Shown here piece after piece: positions 1 through 5,884 of a stretch of DNA of 6,820 nucleotides. Where the stretch lies: positions 1 to 6,820 of the forward strand of contig JAEUMC010000214.1 of NCBI GenBank assembly GCA_016793415.1, read 5' to 3'. The notes beneath the pieces are model-generated. The model was not told where the DNA came from and searched no databases. It worked only from the letters and a program-made list of their open reading frames with translations. Each line of letters begins with the position of its first letter. Position 1 is the stretch's first letter. A program made the translations under genes and the position numbers. The DNA is from Devosia sp. GTDB taxonomy: Bacteria > Pseudomonadota > Alphaproteobacteria > Rhizobiales > Devosiaceae.

Positions 1-1092
1 GCCCGTGCCGGCCTCCGCACTCTGCATCTTGCGCCCAAGGGTCCGCCCGATCGGCGCACTTCGGCCCTGATGGGCCCCAGTGTCGACTACCTGCGCGCGT
101 CCGGGTTGATTGGCGACCCGGCAGCGCTCGGCCACCCGCTGACCCAGATTCGCATCATCGATGCGACCGACCGGCTGATCCGCGCGCCCGAGACGCTGTT
201 CGACAGCAAGGACGCCGGGCTCGAGGCCTTCGGCTGGAACTTTCCCAACATCAGGCTGCTGGAAGCTTTCGAGACAGCCCGCGCGTCGCTCGACAACCTG
301 GAAACCCGCGAGTTGGCGCTCGCTTCGATCGAGCGCAGCGACAGTGGCTGGGCGCTGACGCTGGCCGATGACAGCATCGTCGAGGCGCCGCTCGTCGTCG
401 GCTCCGACGGGAAGAAGTCGCTGGTGCGCGTCGCCACCGATTTCCGCGCCCGCGAGCATGGTTTCACTCAGTCGGCGCTGGTCTGCGATCTCGAACTCGG
501 CCGCCCGCTCGGCGGCGCCTCGGTCGAGTTCCACTACGAAGAGGGCCCGTTCACGCTGGTGCCTGCTGGCGGCTCGCGCGCCAACCTCGTCTGGATCGAC
601 GACCGCGAGGTGCTGAAGGCGGCGCAGGCCAGCGGCCAGGATGGCCTCCGCGCTATCTTCCTCGAGAAGTCGCAGCGCCTGTTCGGCGATATTCAACTCC
701 TGACCCCGGCGCATATGTTCCTGCTCTCGACCCTTACGGTCGAGCGCGCCGGCATAGATGGCATCGTCTTGGCCGGCGAGGCCGCACACGCCTTCCCGCC
801 GATCGGCGCACAGGGACTCAATCTCGGCCTCCGCGACGTCGCCGACCTCGCGGCAGCCCTTGCTGCCGCCGACCGCAGCGCGCCCGGCTGGGCCAAAGCG
901 GTGAGCGCAGACTACGCGCGGCGCCGCGCCGACGACCTCGAACGCACCGGCGGCATGGTCGACGCGCTGTTCCGCTCGCTGCTCAGCGACTTCCTGCCGG
1001 CCCAGGCGTTGCGCGCCGGTGGCCTGTGGGCACTGCGCCTGCTGCCACCCCTGCGCAAGCGTGCGTTTGGACTGGGCATGGGCCAGGGGTGA
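1..1092 (+). CDS. UbiH/UbiF-family FAD-dependent monooxygenase, 5'-truncated by window edge
   Basis: Frame 1 is open from the first base to TGA at 1090-1092, giving 363 residues. The true start and the N-terminal GxGxxG dinucleotide fold lie before the window; the ATG at base 70 is internal, because residues 14-24 already match the family's conserved 'PDRRTSAL' stretch. Numbering from the first codon, the DG motif (VVGSDG..S.VR) is at residues 132-143 and the second FAD motif (GEAAHAFPPIGAQGLNLGL) at 259-277, with Glu where many flavoprotein hydroxylases have Asp. The C-terminus (LRAGGLWALRLLPPLRKRAFGLGM) is the usual UbiH-type tail. The family hydroxylates aromatic rings using FAD, NAD(P)H and O2. 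In Alphaproteobacteria such proteins usually serve ubiquinone synthesis (UbiH, UbiF or UbiL types), but the ring position cannot be read from sequence, so no symbol is given. It converges on the IalB gene, sharing a terminator. Family call is firm; substrate is inferred. Confidence 0.9.
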   Translation, partial: ARAGLRTLHLAPKGPPDRRTSALMGPSVDYLRASGLIGDPAALGHPLTQIRIIDATDRLIRAPETLFDSKDAGLEAFGWNFPNIRLLEAFETARASLDNLETRELALASIERSDSGWALTLADDSIVEAPLVVGSDGKKSLVRVATDFRAREHGFTQSALVCDLELGRPLGGASVEFHYEEGPFTLVPAGGSRANLVWIDDREVLKAAQASGQDGLRAIFLEKSQRLFGDIQLLTPAHMFLLSTLTVERAGIDGIVLAGEAAHAFPPIGAQGLNLGLRDVADLAAALAAADRSAPGWAKAVSADYARRRADDLERTGGMVDALFRSLLSDFLPAQALRAGGLWALRLLPPLRKRAFGLGMGQG

Positions 1093-1114
1093 AGCTAGCG
1101 ACAGTGACCAACAA

Positions 1115-1138
1115 AAAGGGCGCCCGGAGGCGCCCTTT
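1115..1138. terminator. Bidirectional hairpin terminator between convergent genes
   Basis: A perfect 10-base-pair stem (AAAGGGCGCC at 1115-1124, GGCGCCCTTT at 1129-1138) encloses the tetraloop CGGA. It starts 22 bases after the monooxygenase stop codon and ends 22 bases before the last base of the convergent IalB gene. Read on the minus strand, the stem runs into TTTTTGTT, a proper U-tract, so it should act as an intrinsic terminator for the IalB gene. Read on the plus strand, the tail is only CTTTCGATT, so termination of the monooxygenase is probably weaker. Confidence 0.85.
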
Positions 1139-1160
1139 CGATTCCTGGCATGCGGTCCGC

Positions 1161-1880
1161 TTATTGCGGGGCCGCCGGAGTGGCCGGTGCGGCACCGTCG
1201 GTGCCGAGCTGCTTGCGCAGCTCTTCGGCGCGATCCTGCAGCTGCTTTTCCAGCGCCGACGGAGCGGTCGACTGCTTGTTGAACTCGTCGAAGGTCATCG
1301 CGGCGGCGCCGTCATAGACGGAGGTGAAGCCGGCGAGCGTGATGTCGATCACCAGGTCCTTGTTCTGGCGGTTCTTGGCAGTGAGCTTCAGCACGCCGCC
1401 CTTCTTGAGGCTGTTCACGTAAGCCTCGTTGATCACCAGCTGAGTGGCGCAGCTCTGCGGATCGCACAGCATGAACGGCACGCGGATCGGCTTGCCGCCA
1501 TCGATCTGCCAGGTGAGGCCGAACGGCAGCAGCACTCCGAGCGGCACTGCGGCAACGGCGAGCAGGCGGCTCTCCTGGCCCGGATCGTCACGCAAGAGGA
1601 ACGAGCCGAGGAACTGGCCGTTGGCAACGACCACCTGACGCATGATGCAGGCCTGCTTGCCACCATCGATCGGGTCGCAGACCTTGAGCCAGTTCTGAGC
1701 GGGATTGGCATTGGCAGCCGGCGCCGCAGGTGCAGCGGCGGCATCGGCAGCAGGCGCGGCCGGTGCTGCCCCACCCTCGGCGGGGGCTGCCGGAGCGGCG
1801 TCCTGCGCGAGCGCCCCGAACGAGGGCATCATCAGTGCGGCAACCGCGAAACCAGCAACGACGAGCTTTTTGAGGGTCAT
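1161..1880 (-). CDS. Invasion-associated locus B (IalB) family periplasmic protein
   Basis: 239 residues. An in-frame upstream extension is open to base 2018, but the ATG at 1878-1880 is chosen because AAGGA sits 6 bases before it and a classic signal peptide begins there: MTLKK, a hydrophobic core at about residues 6-20, and an ALA/Q cleavage site after residue 25. An Ala/Pro-rich linker (about 27-60) follows, then the IalB core (about 62-190) with four cysteines at 68, 78, 139 and 144, which probably form disulfides. The sequence NWLKVCDP..GGKQACIM and the later LCDPQSCATQLVI block are typical of the family. After the core comes a predicted charged helix (about 208-226, ALEKQLQDRAEELRKQLG) and a second Ala/Pro tail ending in PAAPQ. 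The family is named for a Bartonella invasion locus, but most members are in free-living Alphaproteobacteria and their biochemical role is unknown. It is probably transcribed on its own, ending at the hairpin at 1115-1138. Family assignment is confident; function is not. Confidence 0.9.
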   Translation of the reverse strand: MTLKKLVVAGFAVAALMMPSFGALAQDAAPAAPAEGGAAPAAPAADAAAAPAAPAANANPAQNWLKVCDPIDGGKQACIMRQVVVANGQFLGSFLLRDDPGQESRLLAVAAVPLGVLLPFGLTWQIDGGKPIRVPFMLCDPQSCATQLVINEAYVNSLKKGGVLKLTAKNRQNKDLVIDITLAGFTSVYDGAAAMTFDEFNKQSTAPSALEKQLQDRAEELRKQLGTDGAAPATPAAPQ

Positions 1881-1886
1881 TGAATT

Positions 1887-1891
1887 TCCTT
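1887..1891 (-). promoter_or_regulatory. Ribosome binding site of the IalB-family gene
   Basis: On the minus strand AAGGA lies 6 bases before the ATG at 1878-1880. It fixes the start at the signal-peptide methionine and argues against a 46-residue N-terminal extension, which would have run through the whole gap between this gene and mfd. Confidence 0.75.
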
Positions 1892-1924
1892 GTGGTGTCC
1901 TACCATCGGTGACTCTCCCGGCCA

Positions 1925-1960
1925 CCCTATTTCGTGCGCTCTTCAAGGCACGAAATCGGG
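1925..1960. repeat. Inverted repeat in the mfd / IalB-gene gap; possible operator or mfd 3' hairpin
   Basis: The left arm is CCCTATTTCGTGC (1925-1937) and the right arm GCACGAAATCGGG (1948-1960), with a 10-base spacer. Nine inner pairs are perfect, then one mismatch (T1928/C1957), then three further GC pairs. It starts 32 bases beyond the mfd stop codon and ends 44 bases before the IalB-gene ATG. There is no T-tract on either side, so it is not a standard intrinsic terminator. It could be a 3'-end stabilising hairpin for the sdhE-mfd transcript, or a dimer-binding operator for the IalB gene, since half-site centres are about 19 bases apart, close to two helical turns. The repeat is directly visible; its role is open. 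Confidence 0.65.
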
Positions 1961-1992
1961 CAATAACATGACCGACAGGACTTCCGAAAGCT

Positions 1993-4900
1993 TTAACCTG
2001 CGAGTGTTGCCGCAGCACCCGTTTCCGTGGCCAAACGCGCCATTCTGGACAGTATCGCGGCTGTTCCCTTCAGTCGCGCCTCGGCTGTCGGCCAGTCGCG
2101 GCTGAACACGAGTTTCTGATCAGGTTTGATGCGCACCTGCATCTGCGGATCGGAGACCATCCGGACCAGCCCGGCAGGGTTCGGAAACTCCCTGTGCCTC
2201 AGCGTAACGACTGCGCCCTTGGGGCCGGCGTCTACCTTCTCGACGTTGGCGGTGCGGCAAAGTGCCTTGACCAGGATCACCTTGAGCAGCGCCTCCACTT
2301 CTTCAGGCAGCGGTCCGAACCGGTCGATCAGCTCGGCCCCTGCCGCATCGATCTCGCGAGCGTCGGAGAGGTCGCCCAGGCGACGGTAGAGCTGCATCCG
2401 CAGCTGCAGGTCCGGGACATAGTATTCGGGGATCATCACCGGCATGCCCAGCGAGATCGTCGGGCTCCACTCGCTGCGTTCCTCGTAGTCCGCATCGCCA
2501 TCGCGCAGCGCCGCCACGGCCTCTTCCAGCATCGCCTGGTAGAGTTCGAACCCGACTTCGCGGATATGACCGGATTGCTCGTCGCCGAGCAGGTTGCCGG
2601 CGCCGCGGATATCGAGGTCGTGGCTGGCGAGCTGGAACCCTGCCCCCAGCGTTTCGAGCGACTGCAGCACGGTCAGCCGCCGCTCGGCGGTATCGTTGAG
2701 CTTGCGATCCGGCGGGATGGTGAACAGCGCATAGGCGCGTTGCTTGGCCCGTCCGATGCGGCCGCGGATCTGGTAGAGCTGGGCGAGGCCGAAATTGTCG
2801 GCCCGGTGCACGATCAGCGTGTTGGCGTTCGGAATATCGAGCCCGGATTCGACGATCGTGGTGGCCACCAGCACGTCGAACTTGCCGTCGTAGAAATTGT
2901 TCATGATGTCGTCGAGCTCGCCCGGCGCCATCTGGCCGTTGGCGACGACGTAACTCACCTCGGGCACCTGCTGGCGCAGGAACTCGGCGATATCGGGCTG
3001 ATCCTTGATCTTGGGCACCACGTAGAACGCCTGCCCGCCGCGATACTTTTCACGCAGCAGCGCCTCGCGCACGCTGAGCGGATCGAACGGCGAAACGAAG
3101 GTGCGGATCGCAAGGCGATCGATCGGCGGCGTCGCCAGGAGCGACAGGTCGCGCACCCCGGTGAGCGCCAGCTGCAGCGTGCGCGGGATCGGCGTCGCGG
3201 TCAGCGTCAGCACGTGGACGTTGCCCTTCAGCTCCTTCAGCCGTTCCTTGTGGGCGACGCCGAAATGCTGCTCCTCGTCGATGATGAGCAGGCCCAGATC
3301 CTTGAACTGGATGGATTTGGCGAGGAGCGCATGGGTGCCGACGACGATGTCGACGGTGCCCTTTTCGAGCTCTTCCCTCGTCGCCTTGAGTTCGGTCGAG
3401 GACACCAGCCGCGAAGCCTGCCGGATGCGCAACGGCAGCCCGGAGAAGCGCTCGCTGAAGGTCTTGAAGTGCTGGCGCGACAGCAGCGTCGTCGGTACCA
3501 CCACCGCCACCTGCCGCCCCGACATCGCCACGGCGAACGCGGCGCGCAAAGCCACCTCGGTCTTGCCGAACCCGACATCGCCGCACACCAGCCGGTCCAT
3601 CACCCTGCCCGAGGCAAGATCCTCGAACACGGCGTTGATGGCGACCAGCTGATCCTCGGTCTCGTCATAGGGGAAGCGCGCCGCGAACTCCTCGTAGAGC
3701 CCCGGCTGCACGTCCATCGGCGGCACCGTCGACAGCTGGCGCAGCGCCGCGATCTTGATCAACTGCTCCGCCATGTCGCGGATGCGCTTCTTGAGCTTGC
3801 TCTTCTTGGCCTGCCAGGCGACGCCGCCCAGCTTGTCGAGCTCGATGATCGCGTCGGCGCCATAGCGCGACAGCAGTTCGATATTCTCAACCGGCAGGTA
3901 GAGCTTGGTGTTGCCGGCGTACTCGATCTCGACGCAGTCGTGCGGCGCGCCCTGCACCTCGATGGTCTTCAAACCGAGGAACCGTCCGATGCCGTGGTCG
4001 ACATGCACCACCAGGTCGCCCGCGGCGAGGCCGGCCGCCTCGGTGAGGGCGTCCGAGGCTTTCCGTCGCTTCTGCGGCCGCAGCAGGCGCTCGCCAAGAA
4101 TATCCTGCTCCGAGAGCACCAGCATATCGTCGGTCTGGAAGCCGGTCTCCAGCCCCAGCACCACCAGGGCCGTGGTCTCGGGCGAGGTGGTCTCGGCATC
4201 TCGCCAGTTCTCGGCGAGCCGCGGATGCTCGAGGCCATGGTCGGCCAGCACCTGCGCCATGCGATCGCGCGAACCTTCCGACCAGCAAGCAATGATGGTT
4301 TTGCGCGCCTTCTTCCGCTCGGCGCGGAACAGCTTGACCACCGCCTCGAACAGATTGACGTCCTGCGCCTGCCGTTCGGCGGCAAAGCTGGGCGCCACCC
4401 GGCCGCCGGCATCATCGACCTTGCGGGTGTCCGGTGTCGCGAACGGCGAGAGCTGCACCACGCCCTTGTCCGGCGCCAGCGCATAGGGCGCACGCTCCAT
4501 CTCGTAGAGCTGGCTCGGCGGCACCGGCTTGTAGGGCGCGGCGCCCTGCGCCTGCTTCTCGTGCCGGGCGTCTTCGCGGGCCTGGTAGTAATCGGAAATC
4601 TGCGTCTGTCGGTCGGTAAAGGCTTCCCGTGCCTGATCATCGAACACGAACGGCGCATCCTCGGTATAGGCCGCGAGGTGGTCGAGCTCATCGTAGAAGA
4701 ACGGCGTCCAGTGCTCGACGCCCGGGTAGCGCTGCCCCGAGCTGACCGCGGCATAGAGCGGATCGTCCACCGTGTTGCCGCCGAACATCGTGGTGTAGCG
4801 CGCCCGGAAGCGGCGGATGGCCTCTTCGCTCAGCAGCACCTCGCTCATCGGCGCCAGCGCGATGCGCTTCAAATTGCCGGTGGTGCGCTGGCTATCCGCA

Positions 4901-5490
4901 TCAAAGGTGCGGATCGTCTCGAGCTGCTTGCCGAAGAAATCGAAACGAAGCGGCGATTCGGTGCCGGCGGGATAGAGATCCACCAGCCCGCCGCGCACCG
5001 CATACTCGCCGGTCTCCCGCACGGTGGGTACGCGCAGGTAGCCGCTGCCGGCGGCCCAGGCGATCAGCTTCTCGCTGTCCACTACCTGCCCCGCCGCGGC
5101 AGCAAAGCTCATCCCCGCCACGACGTCGCGTGGTGGCAGCTTCTGCACCAAGGCGTTGACCGTGGTGAGGATGATTGCGCCCTTGGCCGCACCGCTGGCG
5201 AGGCTCGAGAGCGTCGTCATCCGCGCCGCGATGGTCACCCCGTTCGGCGATACCCGGTCATAGGGCAGGCAGTCCCAGGCCGGCAGCGTCAGCAACTGGT
5301 GCCCGGGCATCAGCTGCTCGAGGATCTCCACCATGCGCTGCATGCGGCGCCCATCGCGCGCCACGAACACTGCGCTCACCGCTGCCTCGGGCGCCGCCCT
5401 CAGCCGCTCTTCGACGAGGCGCGCCAGCACCACCGGCTGCATGCCGTCGGGGACATTCGAAAGGGTGCGATCGGCGCGCTGGTCGGTCAT
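1993..5490 (-). CDS. mfd: Transcription-repair coupling factor Mfd
   Basis: Complete, 1165 residues (E. coli Mfd is 1148). Mfd binds RNA polymerase stalled at DNA damage, pushes it off using ATP-driven translocation, and recruits UvrA for nucleotide excision repair. The N-terminal UvrB-like module is recognisable by LPAWDCLPYDRVSPN (69-83), GEYAVRGGLVDLYP (161-174) and RFDFF (182-186); as usual it has no Walker A motif. The RNA polymerase-interacting, CarD-like domain begins at about 491 (GDLVVHVDHGIGRFLGL) and includes YLPVENIELLSRYG. The RecG-like translocase follows: Walker A GDVGFGKTE at 637-645, Walker B DEEQ at 738-741, motif III TATPIPRT at 764-771, and motif VI QIRGRIGRAKQRAYA at 907-921. 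The C-terminal TRCF domain starts near 1016 (MPVMIPEYYVPDLQLRMQLYRRL). All expected motifs are intact. The start is the ATG of an ATGA overlap with sdhE; only a weak Shine-Dalgarno precedes it, so translation is probably coupled to sdhE. Its reverse strand is open over almost the whole gene, a GC-bias shadow. Confidence 0.98.
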   Translation of the reverse strand: MTDQRADRTLSNVPDGMQPVVLARLVEERLRAAPEAAVSAVFVARDGRRMQRMVEILEQLMPGHQLLTLPAWDCLPYDRVSPNGVTIAARMTTLSSLASGAAKGAIILTTVNALVQKLPPRDVVAGMSFAAAAGQVVDSEKLIAWAAGSGYLRVPTVRETGEYAVRGGLVDLYPAGTESPLRFDFFGKQLETIRTFDADSQRTTGNLKRIALAPMSEVLLSEEAIRRFRARYTTMFGGNTVDDPLYAAVSSGQRYPGVEHWTPFFYDELDHLAAYTEDAPFVFDDQAREAFTDRQTQISDYYQAREDARHEKQAQGAAPYKPVPPSQLYEMERAPYALAPDKGVVQLSPFATPDTRKVDDAGGRVAPSFAAERQAQDVNLFEAVVKLFRAERKKARKTIIACWSEGSRDRMAQVLADHGLEHPRLAENWRDAETTSPETTALVVLGLETGFQTDDMLVLSEQDILGERLLRPQKRRKASDALTEAAGLAAGDLVVHVDHGIGRFLGLKTIEVQGAPHDCVEIEYAGNTKLYLPVENIELLSRYGADAIIELDKLGGVAWQAKKSKLKKRIRDMAEQLIKIAALRQLSTVPPMDVQPGLYEEFAARFPYDETEDQLVAINAVFEDLASGRVMDRLVCGDVGFGKTEVALRAAFAVAMSGRQVAVVVPTTLLSRQHFKTFSERFSGLPLRIRQASRLVSSTELKATREELEKGTVDIVVGTHALLAKSIQFKDLGLLIIDEEQHFGVAHKERLKELKGNVHVLTLTATPIPRTLQLALTGVRDLSLLATPPIDRLAIRTFVSPFDPLSVREALLREKYRGGQAFYVVPKIKDQPDIAEFLRQQVPEVSYVVANGQMAPGELDDIMNNFYDGKFDVLVATTIVESGLDIPNANTLIVHRADNFGLAQLYQIRGRIGRAKQRAYALFTIPPDRKLNDTAERRLTVLQSLETLGAGFQLASHDLDIRGAGNLLGDEQSGHIREVGFELYQAMLEEAVAALRDGDADYEERSEWSPTISLGMPVMIPEYYVPDLQLRMQLYRRLGDLSDAREIDAAGAELIDRFGPLPEEVEALLKVILVKALCRTANVEKVDAGPKGAVVTLRHREFPNPAGLVRMVSDPQMQVRIKPDQKLVFSRDWPTAEARLKGTAAILSRMARLATETGAAATLAG

Positions 5491-5768
5491 TTGGCAGTCC
5501 GGAATTTCAGTAGATCGGCGAGCAGGTCGTGGTCCGCATCGGCGGGAGCCGGCTCCTGCCCCATCAGCCAGGCGAGGAGATCGGTATCCAGCTCCTCCAG
5601 AAGCGTTTCGAAGCGATCGAGTTCCGCCCCGTCCATGGTCGCGAGCCGGGCATCGGCATAGGGCCCGAGCAGCAGATCCATCTCCTTGGTGCCGCGGTGC
5701 CAGGCGCGATAGCGCAGCCGGCGCAACCGCATAGCAGAATCTTCACCGGCGTCTTTTTGAAGGGCCAT
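5487..5768 (-). CDS. sdhE: SdhE, FAD assembly factor 2 of succinate dehydrogenase
   Basis: 93 residues from the chosen ATG at 5766-5768. SdhE is a small soluble protein that promotes covalent attachment of FAD to SdhA, and in some bacteria FrdA. The hallmark RGxxE motif is present as RGTKE (residues 25-29) inside RLRYRAWHRGTKEMDLLLGPYAD; the second conserved block, DLLAWLMGQEPAP (63-75), matches the family's terminal helix motif. Start choice is uncertain. A GTG at 5826-5828 would add 20 residues unlike the family (MTWARYPRKHAI...) and would lie within a candidate promoter. An ATG at 5730-5732 would give an 81-residue protein starting MRLRRL and has GGTGA 10 bases upstream; it is the main alternative. 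The stop codon overlaps the mfd start as ATGA, so the two are probably co-transcribed. Family identity is secure; only the N-terminus is in doubt. Confidence 0.93.
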   Translation of the reverse strand: MALQKDAGEDSAMRLRRLRYRAWHRGTKEMDLLLGPYADARLATMDGAELDRFETLLEELDTDLLAWLMGQEPAPADADHDLLADLLKFRTAK

Positions 5769-5799
5769 GATCGGGTGGTCTCGGGGAATGTGGATGGCG

Positions 5800-5828
5800 T
5801 GTTTACGCGGATATCTCGCCCATGTCAC
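5800..5828 (-). promoter_or_regulatory. Candidate sigma70-type promoter for sdhE-mfd
   Basis: On the minus strand GTGACA (5823-5828; five of six to TTGACA) and TAAACA (5800-5805; three of six to TATAAT) are exactly 17 bases apart. Transcription would start near 5793, leaving a leader of about 25 bases before the sdhE ATG at 5768. The -10 match is weak and GC-rich alphaproteobacterial promoters are hard to call by eye, so this is a candidate only. Confidence 0.3.
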
Positions 5829-5867
5829 GTGGCAGACGGAGCAAGCCTCGGCTAGGTTCCGATGCCC

Positions 5868-5873
5868 AGGAGG
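5868..5873 (+). promoter_or_regulatory. Ribosome binding site of recG
   Basis: A full-consensus AGGAGG stands 11 bases before the GTG at 5885-5887. The spacing is slightly long, but it is the only good Shine-Dalgarno near the recG N-terminus and decides for the GTG over the in-frame ATG at 5822, which has none. Confidence 0.65.
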
Positions 5874-5884
5874 CTCTTCGACTC

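Noticed and set aside
1710..1800. Repetitive GCC/GCA/CCG-rich DNA that looks like a microsatellite
   Set aside because: It encodes the Ala/Pro-rich linker of the IalB-family protein in frame, with varied codons; it is protein-level low complexity, not a tandem DNA repeat.
1026..1883. A plus-strand open frame of 285 codons antisense to the IalB-family gene
   Set aside because: It has no recognisable domain, crosses the terminator hairpin, and mirrors a gene with a clear signal peptide and conserved cysteines. It is another GC-bias shadow.
1955..1988. Possible minus-strand promoter TTCGGA-N17-TATTGC upstream of the IalB-family gene
   Set aside because: The spacing is right but each hexamer matches consensus at only three positions, no better than expected by chance in a gap this size. 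A promoter must exist or be shared with mfd, but I cannot point to it.
1881..2018. In-frame N-terminal extension of the IalB-family protein (46 more residues)
   Set aside because: It would bury the signal peptide inside the protein, overlap the mfd 3' end and ignore the AAGGA site 6 bases before the internal ATG.
2194..5661. A plus-strand open frame of 1155 codons lying antisense to nearly all of mfd and part of sdhE
   Set aside because: The minus strand encodes a full-length Mfd with every motif intact. The antisense product is rich in Arg, His, Leu, Gln and Ala with no recognisable domain, and GC-rich codon bias with G/C third positions commonly suppresses stops in this antisense frame.
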